Assembly: GCA_009760855.2 (NCBI GenBank)
Contig: WPIO01000625.1
Coordinates: forward strand, 1 to 17,155
Length of the DNA stretch: 17,155 nt
Reading direction: 5' to 3'
Origin: Cristatella mucedo
Taxonomy: Eukaryota; Bryozoa; Phylactolaemata; Cristatellidae
In this document: positions 1 through 8,836 of the stretch, in pieces
Numbering within the stretch: the first letter of the stretch is position 1
Layout of the letters: every line of letters starts with the position of its first letter
The notes under the pieces: generated by a model
The model's input: the letters and a program-made list of their open reading frames with translations, nothing else
Told to the model about the DNA's origin: nothing
Database searches by the model: none
Translations under genes and position numbers: made by a program

Positions 1-219
1 TATAGATAATAATAAAATTAATAATGCATCCTATCAGGAATCCTGTTGCTCCCAAAAAGTGCAGCAAGTCAATGTCTACATTCAAGCAGGGCACAAGTGA
101 TATCGTCCTGAAATTCACATCGCAGTCAAAGAAGAGAACAAATCCTGTAGACTATATCTCCACTGTTCTTCTTCAACGATTCATTGATCTGCTGCTGGAA
201 TGCAAAACTAGCATCATCG
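1..219. other. Left flank, open frame of unknown meaning
   Basis: A plus-strand frame starting at base 24 stays open for 89 codons and closes at base 293, running into the LINE 3' end that follows. I recognise no domain in it. It has a basic stretch early (around residues 10-16 and 33-40) and a leucine-rich centre, but no signal peptide or catalytic motif. It could be an old upstream part of the same LINE copy that has decayed past recognition, or unrelated sequence. The frame has low weight as a gene because it is short and the downstream end is clearly repeat. Confidence 0.3.
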
Positions 220-503
220 AAATTTCACGGGCCTCAAGTTATGTCCCCACTCTTGTACTGCCGACTTGGACTTATCTTTTTCAGCGGTCCTGACCTGCTA
301 CTTCCATGCTAGTCACTACCTCGACTACTCTCCTGACTCTGTTTCCCACTTTCTCTTTGTTGCTTGAGACAAAGTCTCTTGGCCACCGAATGCTTACCGT
401 AAGCCGCTTAGGCTGTGAGTGTGCTATGCAAAAGTGTCCTGCGTAACACCCAAATTGTCTTAATGACTTTTTGAAGCTACAGACGGAGATACATTACATT
501 ACA
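220..503 (+). mobile_element. LINE 3' end, 5'-truncated copy
   Basis: This is a dispersed repeat shared with 6152-6405 (reverse), 7888-8133, 11885-12012 (reverse), 5244-5425 (reverse, diverged) and 12900-13128. Diagnostic shared blocks are TTTTTCAG followed by GGTCCTGA near 278-292, ACCGAATGCTTACC near 386-399, and TCCTGCGTAACACC near 438-451. It ends in ACATTACATTAC around 491-503. The copies at 5244-6025, 6152-7395 and 12030-13128 carry this same tail directly after a LINE coding end, so I read it as the last codons plus 3' untranslated region of a CR1/L2-type LINE. In this copy the homology starts close to the end of the coding part and fades to the left, as expected for a 5'-truncated insertion. 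It is not functional on its own. Confidence 0.8.
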
Positions 504-559
504 AAATTCAAAAAAGCTGTATTCAGGTCATTACTCGAGTAAGCAACACTAGACCAAGA

Positions 560-1130
560 GAACTTGAAAGAACGGACTTCCGCCCCGTCTCCGTTCTATG
601 GTTCCTATCAAAGACACTGGAGCGAACCATGGCAGTGCAGCTGAACTCGTGTATTGGAACTTCACACGTTGCGAGTAAGTTACAGCCTGGTTTTAGAGCT
701 ACTCCCTCCACAGAGTCAACATTGCTTCGCGTGTACAGAGAATTTTTCAGGAATGCAGACTTGGGAGGAGTATATGTACTTGTTTTGCTGTTTTTGCTAC
801 TATCGATTACTAAGTCTTTCTAGAGTGCCTCCCGTCTCAGCTGGGCATCATAGGTACTGCACTGTGGTGGTTCAAATAGTATCTCAGTGGGAGACTCAGG
901 AGTATCGATCTCAATATACGACGATTATCCAAGGAGGTACGAAAGTATGAGGTAACTCAGGGTTCTGTACTTCGTCTGGTTCTGTTCATTGTTTTAACTC
1001 TCCCTCTTGCTAACGTGTTGATGCTCACCAGCACTGCCTTGCAATCAGGCTGCTCTTAAAGGTCATGGTTTAGCAACTTACTTTTAAGTTCCTTCTATAC
1101 TTGGCTGCAGCCAACCCTCTCAGATTTACT
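560..1130 (+). mobile_element. LINE reverse transcriptase fragment (CR1/L2 group), broken
   Basis: The plus strand encodes part of a non-LTR RT domain. From 578 one frame reads FRPVSVLWFLSKTLERT, then QLNS, then GFRATPSTESTLLRVYRE, then VLVLL, and ends at a stop at 821-823. These match the usual RT blocks (RPIS..FLSK.LE, QSGFR..HSTETALLRV, VLVLLDLSAAFD). Around 800-838 the catalytic motif A block is degenerate, with no aspartate pair, and a frameshift follows. A second frame from 841 reads LGIIGTALWWFK, a stop, YLSGR, then VTQGSVL near 955-972 and LTLPLANV, ending at a stop at 1057-1059. These match GI.G.AL.WF.SYL.NR and GVPQGSVLGPLLF..Y..PL. After 1060 the YADD region is barely visible. It is a dead fragment. 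The left edge lies only about 60 bp from the end of the previous LINE copy, so the two are separate insertions or a rearranged one. Confidence 0.85.
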
Positions 1131-1691
1131 GCCCCACCTAAGGTACCTACCTAAGGAATTATTATTAAGTATTAAGCAAATTAATTATTAAGGATGTATT
1201 ATTAATCGAAATTATTTGCTCTTCTGAATCTACCAGTCTACCTGTACCTCGAAGGAACCTCAAATTCTCTGGGAACTGTGCCTGTAATTTGTATGTTTCC
1301 GAAGAATATAACCCACTTCCGAGTAGCATAATAACATCATTCCAAGACTTGATGACATCACTTAAAGCTGAGAACGCATGTAGTCATCAAAGCATTTAGT
1401 GGGTAGGTGATTCGTTCTGTGTTTGCTTATGCACGCTGACACTGTGCATGCTGCTACTCACAACATTTCTAAGCTTAGCCTGTGCCCGTCACCTCTAACT
1501 ATGTGAAGCTTGTCTTCATTGAGCATGCTATTACTAATCATTCGACGACGCTTGCTTTGCAGCCTATATAAATTGCCTAGAAAAATGATCAAGATTGCAT
1601 AGTCTATGATACAGAGTATAATAATTATTATGATTACTATTATTATTAGAAGCAATTTAATCTGAAATGCCACTGGATCAGCTTAATTAGA
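1131..1691. other. No gene seen; AT-rich interval
   Basis: The sequence is AT-rich, with short runs of TTA and ATTAAG around 1155-1205 and ATT-rich simple sequence at 1615-1650. I see no convincing coding frame or LINE block here, although the RT copy to the left may once have continued into it. A short NL-containing frame near 1245-1300 is too weak to call as LINE. Confidence 0.5.
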
Positions 1692-1707
1692 AAAGTCTCA
1701 AAGTTAT
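1692..1707. repeat. Left target-site duplication of SINE
   Basis: The 16 bases AAAGTCTCAAAGTTAT sit immediately left of the first tRNA-like base of the SINE. They match AAACTTTCACAAGTTAT at 1881-1897, just after its T tail, at 14 of 17 aligned positions including one gap. The last seven bases (AAGTTAT) are identical. This is the expected footprint of target-primed reverse transcription, aged by mutation. Confidence 0.65.
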
Positions 1708-1714
1708 GCCATAA

Positions 1715-1726
1715 TGGCTCAATAGG
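1715..1726 (+). promoter_or_regulatory. Pol III A box of SINE copy 1
   Basis: TGGCTCAATAGG fits the consensus TRGYNNARNNGG at every position. In the second copy the same box (TGGCTCACTAGG) is also perfect, so the promoter has survived better than much of the element. Confidence 0.8.
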
Positions 1727-1767
1727 TAAGGCAGTTGGTTTTCACGACCTCGGCCCCGAGGTCATGA

Positions 1768-1777
1768 GGTCGAATCC
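1768..1777 (+). promoter_or_regulatory. Pol III B box of SINE copy 1, one base short
   Basis: GGTCGAATCC matches GGTTCGANTCC with one T missing. In copy 2 the same site reads GGCTTGAATTT, which has the full length but substitutions typical of CpG decay. Together they imply an ancestral box close to GGTTCGAATCC. Confidence 0.7.
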
Positions 1778-1880
1778 TAAGGCTGGCGATCATTTATCGC
1801 CACTGCAAGAGGTAGTCATAGCCGAGAAGGCTCTTCTGTCGCTATACAAAGAGAGGCTGTTAAATCTGCTAGTTTTTTTT

Positions 1881-1897
1881 AAACTTTCACAAGTTAT
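1881..1897. repeat. Right target-site duplication of SINE
   Basis: AAACTTTCACAAGTTAT directly follows the eight-T tail and matches the 16 bases to the left of the element (1692-1707) with two substitutions and one extra base. Confidence 0.65.
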
Positions 1898-4800
1898 ACA
1901 CACAACTAATGGTAAGCAATAAAAAATGAAAATTTCCCAAACTGTTAGATCAGTCTGTTCATAGGTTAGTTCGATTAGGCATCTAGCTGCAGCCGGAAGT
2001 GTCAACAAGCAACTCTAAAAGCTACCTAAGTATCACAGATGTGTGATCTTTTTGACTGTCGACGAGGTTTTATTTTGAGAAAATTTTATTAAAGATATTC
2101 ATAATACATCTGTGTAGCTCCTTTAGGTTGCTTAATCTCTTTCTAGGCACGTTACATGTGCTGCCAAGGAAGCAACTTCAAATCATGCATCTTTTGATTT
2201 CAAAGCTTCAGGAGGCTAAATGCTCAACATTGGCATCACACCAAAACAAGTCTAATCAAATGTGTGCATTAAGGCACACGATGCATAGCAACAACTATTT
2301 AATAAAATAACAATATCAGAAACTTTGTAGATTAATCATTATCCGGCAAGATACCAACAATTTATTGGCGTTTACACACATGTACTCGTTGATTTTATTC
2401 AGGCATGCCAAAAGAGGATGATCTTAAAAATAGTGCTCACGTCCACATTCACCTATCCGGGCGGAAGAGAGTTTCACTAGATTGTCAGAACACTTTTTGT
2501 CGTAACAAGTTCTGGCTAAAATGTTATGGATTCATGTTTAGCATATTTTCTATAAGTTGCCCTCGTCTGACTACGACTTAGTTTTATACCGTGACACCAT
2601 ATTCAGTGCACACAGTTTTTACTGGAGATCGTAAGGCATTGTTACGCAGTATTTAAAGGCGTCAATACTTGAATTGGTGACTGGACAATTGACATTGTAA
2701 AATGATAAGAGGTAAGTGCAGCTACACAAAAAACGATAGCGAGAGTGACCAAATCACTGTCCTCGACAATGTAAGACAGAGTAAAACACCGATCGACAGC
2801 AATTCACAAATTTAGGCATGCATTTTGCAGAGCCAGAAGCATTCTGCAATTTATAACACACAGGTTATTGGTAGTTAATGTTTGGGACTTCCTTATTAAA
2901 TCAATGCTCGTGTCATCTAACACTTTCCAAAAATTGCTTAGCAGTTTATTCGGTTCAGGGTCCACTTAGTCTATTTCATTTGCTGCACGATCCTCTCACA
3001 AGAGATATCATTACATAAAGCCTCACAATAAGCGAAACAGTCGGTATCGGTAGAAAGCTCAATGTTTACATAGCCGAGCCGTGAGGGCTATTTAGAATTG
3101 GTGAGATGGTCATAAATCTATGCATTTACTTTTGTATATTAATACATTTAGGTAGCCAGTTGTGAAGACTAGGGGCAGTGACGTTCGCCTGCTTCTATGG
3201 GGAGCATCAATCTAGGCAGCTTATTATGCCTACCAGATGCAGCATCATACACCATTAACATCGCCCATTTGCTATGACACTGATTTTTGTTCACCTTAAA
3301 TTTGGTCGCAAGGGTTAATTCGTCCTAGTGTTAGCCAAGCTATCAGACCATGAATGAAAAAGCATCATACTGTGAGTTACTTGGAAGGGAGTAAAGAACG
3401 TTAGTCGAATGCAATGCTCCGGCTCTTCGCAGGCAGACATGCAAATTGCTACGAACCTGGACTTCTCGCACTGGCAGCTGCTACCAGCAGGAGTGTTGCA
3501 ACAGCAACGCAACAGGAGATTGCAGTTCGGCTCATCTTCACAGCAGTTGCTCGATCTGCTCTGTGCAGTGAATAGCAGTTCGTGGCTCAGCAAGAGGTTT
3601 TATGCAATGCCAATCAGATCACATGACCAGATGATTCTCTACCTTTCGAATTTACCATTACCCAGCTGAAATGGTGGTGGTCTTGCGAAACTGAGAACTA
3701 CATGGAAAATCTTGTTTACAGACTGACTCATTTGCTGATGAAGAGTGGGTTTGCAAATTTTGAACCGATCATGCAGACTATCCTGTATGCATTTAAGCCC
3801 TGTTACAGCGTAGTTAATCTTCGAAAGCGAATTTCTCAATGCTACTTGTCGTGTCATACTTATCCCTCACTTCGGCGTAGTGCTTGCTTTGCTGTGTGGT
3901 GTTTCTCGCTTTAATAAGCAACATCTCATGCCTGCAAACGTACAGGATCAATGCAGTGAGCCAAGGATACAATGAAACCCTGTAAAATCCATGCCGTACT
4001 ATCTGTATGCATAGACCTACAAGTTGCTGGTAGAAGCAGGGTGTAAGCAAATCACCTTGCCCTACCCAATTCCCTGATTCGGCCTGCAAGTCCCCTCAGC
4101 ATATGGCACAAGATGTTTTCTTATCCACCGTGCCCGATAACTAGCCCAAATCACCCTAAAAATGACACCCTAATAGCATTTTGGCTGTTGGTGCTGAGTC
4201 TTCGTGTAACAGGTTTTCCCTGTAGCTAGCTTAGTGCCAATGACTGAGCTTAAGCAGTTGGAGTTATGTTGTTGGCTACAGATTCGAAGCTATCCTCGCT
4301 GACTTTTTCTAGCTAGAAACTACGGCAAGAGGCTGCATTAAGGATGGCACTTACCAGGCATTGCTGATTGATCGAAACCGGCGTAATTCTCTCTTTGTTG
4401 CTACAAATGAAAGAGTTCCTGTGGCCAAGGTAACTAGTGAAATCAATTCGAGGGAAACAAGGCAATGCAAGATTCTATGTTCCATACATGGGCACTGACT
4501 AAGCCATGTCTCAAGGCAGAGAGGGCAATAAACAGCCAAATATGTCTCCTTAAGTAGCTAAGATGCATGCCCACAGGCCAAGGTCATTTCATGTTATAGC
4601 TATCCCAATTAGCTTGTCGGTAATGGCTGTGTTATCCGGGTGTATTTTGGATGGAGTCCCTTAGAGTAGCCTCCATGGGAATACTCTAGGTATGCCTACT
4701 TTAGCCTCTTGATCAGTGTTTAGCTAATAGAACCACGAACACCACTAGCATAGGGTTGCCTAAACAGTAAGAAACTAGGATAACTCGGTACGAACTAAGA

Positions 4801-5243
4801 TTTGTACTAGACAGTAGGCCGGCAGGACTTCCTCGACCGATTTTCTTCCGTTCATCCGCAGTAAGCAGCTGATGAATTTAAATTTACTATTAGGCTATTA
4901 GTTGGGACAAAAAACCCTTACTTGAGAGCTGGTAACTACTTTAAGCCAAGCTATTTGAGAGTGGTCAAGGATTGGTGTGTCAGGCTTGCTAAAATACTAG
5001 TGCCTATCAGCTCAAAATACAGTGAACTTTACGAATCTGGCTTCCAGTTGAACCATTGACAACTTTCCTACCTTTGGCAACCACAATTTAGTCCACTGAG
5101 GCTTCCTGTGCCTTTGCTTCAATTGGCTGCAGATTATTCTTGAAAGTTAGGAAACGGCTCAACCTGCAAGTTTTTCCTTTGAAGTATAGAAAAAATAAAA
5201 TATCCTGAAATTTGGCGACTTTGCAGTAATTATGTAAGGACCT
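1898..5243. other. Long interval with no recognised gene
   Basis: I found no recognisable domain on either strand in these 3.3 kb. The longest frames are 60-92 codons. They include 3315-3593 (-), which is cysteine-rich only because CAG/GCA-rich DNA reads that way on the reverse strand, 3409-3669 (+), 3702-3914 (+), 3814-4089 (-) and 4351-4539 (-). A plus-strand stretch around 4860-5060 stays open and encodes a basic, aromatic peptide I do not recognise. The patch 3400-3600 is richer in GC and CAG/GCA than its surroundings. Very old transposon debris is likely but cannot be shown by eye. Confidence 0.5.
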
Positions 5244-6025
5244 AATTATGTTATTGCATCTCCTTGTTTAACTCTACAAAGGCACAGGGACTGTAGGTGT
5301 TATGGAGATTAGTTTTCTATAGCACACTCCATCCCTACATAGCAGTTGGTACCCACTTGGTCGACAACGAACTTCCTCTTACGCAATAAAGTAATAGTAA
5401 AAAACAGAGCTGATTAGGGATTAAAAATTAGGTATCTAACTGGAAACCCTAAATTTCTGGAAAGGATTTGCCATTTTCGGCAGCAAGAGAGTACATGTCG
5501 TTGCATAAGACGACTTGTGAAAGTGAGTTCTGAAGTCTAGGACCTGCAGAACTAAAGCTTTTGCAGCTCATGATTTTTAAGCTGTGGAATGATAAAAAAT
5601 TCAATGTCAATATATGACATGAGGACAGGAAAGGTTGTAAGGCCAATTAGGATGAAACTAGAGTAACTGTTTAGCTAGGTATGATGGGAGTCCAACCGTG
5701 GCTGGCTTGGAGAGTCAGAGTACAAACTGTAAGCTATGTCCTTTGATCGCCAGAAGCCACGTTGTCGAACCTCGGGGATTTTTGTAACTAGCCTTGCAAC
5801 CATATTCATCGCATAGCAGCATCTCGCATCACAGCCAAAATAATTTTGCAACTACGTAGCCGATATAGACTCAGGGAGTTAGTTGATGCTTTTTCAGTCA
5901 GACCCTAATCCTAGACAGGGATCAGACGCTACGGCTAGCTCATGAGGCACTCTTCTTAAGGAAACTTTTGAAATGTTTGCAATCGTCAATGACGACGCCT
6001 AAATTACGAGCATGCTGCAACAAGA
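5244..6025 (-). mobile_element. LINE copy, C-terminal ORF2 to 3' end, broken
   Basis: Read on the minus strand from about 6020 downwards, this copy starts with HARNLGVVIDDCKHFKSFLKK (5950-6015), the post-RT block common to CR1/L2 LINEs (RNLGV..D..L.F..H). It continues with a decayed DYCN region, AMNMVARLVTKIPE (about 5765-5810), LLAIKGHSLQFVL (about 5700), VGLPSYLAKQLL (about 5660), and KSFSSAGPRLQNSL (5520-5562), where Q stands in for the usual W of the LWNSLP motif. The last part lies in an uninterrupted 65-codon frame (5449-5646). The 3' tail (5244 to about 5425) is a diverged version of the shared LINE end. Blocks GTGTTA, CTATAGCACAC and GCATCTCC line up with 6152-6300. Several stops and at least two frameshifts make it dead. 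It looks older than its neighbour at 6152-7395. Confidence 0.85.
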
Positions 6026-6151
6026 AACAAAACAGCCTCGCCCATTAGAAGAGCAGTCTTTTCTAGACCAGCTACACACTTAGGATGCCCGGCGAGTCGC
6101 AGTTCAGTTGTATCGTGGTTTAGCTTTAGAAATTAGCTGACATTAAGGATC
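6026..6151. other. Spacer between two LINE copies
   Basis: A 126-bp stretch separates the 5' edge of one minus-strand LINE copy from the 3' end of the next. It may include further decayed upstream coding sequence of the left copy, but I see no clear block. Confidence 0.4.
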
Positions 6152-7395
6152 GAATGTAATGTATCTCCGTCTGTAACTCCACAAAGCATTAAAGACTATA
6201 TTGGTGTTACGCAGGAGAGTTATTTATAGCACACCCACAGCCTAAGCAGCTTTCGGTAAGCATTCGGTAGCCAACAGACTTCGTCACACACAACAAAGAG
6301 AAAGTGGGAAACAAGTCAAGATAACAGCTGGGGTAGTAAATAGCATGGAAGCAGGAGCTCAGGACCTGTGAAAAGGATCAGCCATAGGCGGTAGCAGGAG
6401 ATTAGTTGTGACTGCCTAAGAATTTTGGAAAAAGTTCCACATTCTAAGACCTGCAGAGCTAAAACTTCTTACACCAACGGTCTTTCAGGGGATAAATGGA
6501 ACAGCTAAGTTATTTTCCACTCATGACCAGACGGCACGAAGTGGCTAAATCTGGTGCAACAGTTCAGCTAGGTACAAAGGAGCCAAGCCGTGACGGGCCA
6601 TGCGGGTCAGCATAAGAACTTGGCTCGGCATCTGTTGCTTTACCGGTATCCATCCTAGCACTTTTAGCCAATAATGCACGTTCTCAAACCTTTGGGACTT
6701 GAAGACTAGCCTTGCAGCCGTTTTCGTAGTCAGCTGCAGTGGCCTTGTTGCCTTCTTTGATAAGCCCAGGGAAAGAAAAATTAAATGAATGACTACTTGT
6801 CATGCATTAAACTTATCACTCACTGCAGCAGATTCTGAGGGTTGAAACGAAAGATAAAGCTAACAATCGTTAGCATAAAAGTGGTGGCTTCTAATATGGG
6901 CCAAAAAAAACTTTCGTAAACGCCTAGAATCAACGGAAAACAGCAAAGAACCGAGAACGAAATTCCCATAGGACTCAGCAGGTGACACATCTGGTGGATG
7001 GGGCCTGACTCTCACACTACACGGATGGAGCACCACCAGGCAAGTACGATTTGAACAGCATTGTTGCCTCGTTCGTCCGACTGGTTGTTTTTCTCTATTG
7101 TTCAAGTAGGATATCGTGATGAATGTCGTATAAGTCACGTTATGGTTTAATGGTACTAGAGCATTGATATTCCCGTCATCGTTGCTGCAATTTTCGTCAT
7201 TCACTATACGGATGAATTTAACTTTAGCCGAGCGGAATCGCTAGAACCCGGCTGAATTTTATCTGAACATGCATTGATTGTAATGTCTGATACAAGAAGC
7301 TTATCGTCAACGTTTTCAGGAACCTTTGATCAGATGGAATAAGGAAAGCTGTAAAATAGTTTGCTAAAACCTCTGAATTTAATTCAAGTTTTTGA
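6152..7395 (-). mobile_element. LINE copy with RT catalytic region, in-frame deletion and 3' end
   Basis: One minus-strand reading frame can be followed from 7204 to a stop at 6416-6418. The first 114 codons (6863-7204) are open and hold SYLNNR (residues 32-37), VLGSLLF (83-89, for SVLGPLLF) and FYAND (109-113), which is the RT catalytic YADD with the first aspartate changed to asparagine. After a stop the frame goes on as LYLSFQPS, then jumps to GLSKK, TAARLV, LGWIPVK (for LHWLPV), ARHGLAPLYLAELL and RSFSSAGLRMWN (6439 marks the W codon). Five in-frame stops interrupt it. Compared with 12030-13128, about 99 codons are missing between YAND and GLSKK, yet the frame is kept. Upstream of 7204 the same frame, after two stops, reads LLVSDITINAC (for ALLRV.NDI..A), extending the match to about 7390. 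The 3' tail 6152-6405 is well preserved. Confidence 0.88.
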
Positions 7396-7794
7396 AGTAT
7401 CGACCAAACAATGGTCGTTTTAAATATACCAGTTTCCGTTTTCCGGAGGAACTTTACAAATCAGACTTATGGCTGAACCTAGTTTGTCTGTAAGTGAAGA
7501 CTGCAGATGTGTTAGCATGGGTCTTCATGAGACGAGCTCTTTCTTCAAGAGTAAATTATCGTAGTTACATCAAATGCAGAAACTTAAGAAAATCCTTTAA
7601 CGAAAGACACGCGTTTTGACTTAACAGTTCCTCTTTCATCCTATTCAGCTTCTCGGAAATTAGTCAAACTCTTAGACCATTGCCATCGAAAGTGCGTCAA
7701 AACAGTAACTTAACCTTTGCCTTTGACAGCTGTAATACGCTTCTAGAAGATAATCTAAATTACTTGATGCTCATCATTAGCATTAGGAGCTTGG
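7396..7794. other. Uncertain, possibly decayed LINE sequence
   Basis: Plus-strand translation near 7670-7770 gives LRPLPSKVRQNSNLTFAF, which might be a very decayed LHWLPV block belonging to the copy on its right, and ASRKLV nearby might be AARLV. The minus strand near 7330-7400 gives VLANYFTAF, which might be the endonuclease-RT linker of the copy on its left. Both are weak matches and are not counted as part of the elements. Confidence 0.3.
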
Positions 7795-8133
7795 TTGGGC
7801 CTGCCAGCGGCTGACTCGTAATCTTGTTTATGCCTAAACAGAACTGACACCAAAATTGCTGATCCTCCTTTTTATAGTACGACTTTGTGTGACTATGGCA
7901 CATCTTTTTCAGTGGTCCTGAACTGCTACTTCTATGCTACTCACCACCTCAACTGCTCTCCTAACTATGCTATGCTTCCCAATTTCTATTTGTCGCTTGA
8001 GAGGAAGTCTGTTGGGTACCGAATGCTTACCAAAAGCCGCTTAGGCTGTAAGTGCCCTATACAAAACTCTCCTGCGTAACACCCACATGGTCTTTATGAC
8101 TTTGTGTAGTTACTGAAGGACATACATTACATT
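7795..8133 (+). mobile_element. LINE 3' end, 5'-truncated copy
   Basis: From 7888 this copy matches the shared LINE end closely: TTTTTCAGTGGTCCTGA, TACCGAATGCTTACC, AAGCCGCTTAGGCTGT, TCCTGCGTAACACCC and a final CATACATTACATT at about 8121-8133. Just upstream a weak coding match (PASG, LVILFMPKQN, then SSF) resembles the region before the SFSxAGP motif, so the insertion probably includes a short decayed piece of ORF2 back to about 7795. A 64-codon open frame lies at 7885-8079. Its first residues (DYGTSFS) align with ENGKSFP of the copy at 5244-6025, so the LINE protein may extend further into this end than its other copies show. The rest is probably 3' untranslated region. Confidence 0.8.
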
Positions 8134-8791
8134 TCCTGGCTGTTCGCTAGGCAATGAGGGCAGGGAAATCTCTCGAAAACGATATGAGAAGGCAACTGGG
8201 AACGCGACCTTTTCAAATTCAGCAGTGACTTCATATGCATAGTCCTCTCACGGATATGTGCTCGATGACCGGAGAATCCTCTTTAAGATACTGAAAGAGA
8301 GTCACAAGGGGAGCAGGATACTGTTTCCCAGTATCCAGCACGACAGATGTAAGACTCGTGGATCAACATTTAGCCAATAGAAGCCATCCACAAAGGTAAC
8401 AAGTGATTATCAGCCTGGAATAGAATGTGCTGATCCATTAAAAGCAAATCCAATCTTGCCAACCAGAGAGCCGGAAAAATTAGGTCAGGCTTCAATGCTG
8501 TGCTGCTTCCACAATATACAAGAAATACCACTCCTGTAGGGTAGAAGTTAGAAACTTAGCTCTCTCTGGACTGATGGAGCAGGGAGCTCAGTTCTGTGTG
8601 ACAGGGGAAATAGAGGAAGAGAGTATGCATTCTTTTTTGGGAGAGTCCTATTGCTGGTTCAACAGTCTGAAGGATCCAGCATTTAGTGGTAGCATTTGCT
8701 TAAATAGTCAGTGCGTTCCCCACCAATTCTTCCATTAGCAAGCTGTATGTCTATTAATTTGTAATAGCATGTAAGCCTACCGGATAAATAA
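8134..8791. other. No gene recognised
   Basis: No frame here has a domain I recognise. The minus strand holds a stretch of some 40 codons without stops near 8390-8520, rich in leucine, without a known motif. The one structural feature is a hairpin at 8316-8336, listed separately. Confidence 0.45.
8316..8336. repeat. Perfect 8-bp hairpin
   Basis: GGATACTG, loop TTTCC, CAGTATCC: a perfect 8-bp stem with a 5-base loop. No T run follows on either strand, so there is no reason to call it a terminator. It may be chance. Confidence 0.5.
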
Positions 8792-8796
8792 ATATA

Positions 8797-8834
<38 letters not shown>
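8792..8834. repeat. (TA)n microsatellite
   Basis: About 21 TA units run from 8792 to 8834 with a single interruption (TG at 8801-8802). Such runs are common in animal intergenic DNA and prone to length change and cruciform formation. Confidence 0.97.

Positions 8835-8836
<2 letters not shown>

Larger units (their letters stand above)
1708..1880 (+). mobile_element. tRNA-derived SINE, copy 1
   Basis: A 173-bp element with a tRNA-like head. A perfect RNA polymerase III A box (TGGCTCAATAGG, 1715-1726) starts eight bases in, as at tRNA position 8. A B box lacking one base (GGTCGAATCC, 1768-1777) follows at normal spacing. Between them is a palindrome (1743-1766) where the anticodon arm would be. 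The body holds a perfect hairpin GGCGAT-CATTT-ATCGCC (1785-1801) and then about 80 bp that match the second copy at 15199-15381. The tail is AG followed by eight Ts (1871-1880). By eye the two copies are about 85% identical over roughly 150 bp. An imperfect target-site duplication flanks it. It is not a tRNA gene, because no acceptor-stem partner follows the B box. I cannot assign it to a named SINE family. Confidence 0.88.

Noticed and set aside
629-823. A small independent protein starting at MAVQLNS
   Set aside because: The frame is open upstream of this methionine and the residues on both sides match LINE RT, so it is an internal piece of a dead element.
1708-1780. A functional tRNA gene
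   Set aside because: The acceptor stem has no partner after the B box, the anticodon arm is replaced by a long palindrome, and a second dispersed copy exists.
3315-3593. Cysteine-rich small protein on the minus strand
   Set aside because: Its cysteines come from CAG/GCA-rich DNA read in reverse. There is no signal peptide, and an equally long frame lies on the opposite strand, so chance is the simpler reading.
4640-4760. Similarity of the TTTAGCTAATAGAA stretch to 8360-8390 as another repeat family
   Set aside because: The match is only about 20-30 bases with gaps and does not extend, so it cannot be told from chance by eye.
8316-8336. Hairpin as a transcription terminator
   Set aside because: No T run follows on either strand, and the sequence is not bacterial in character.
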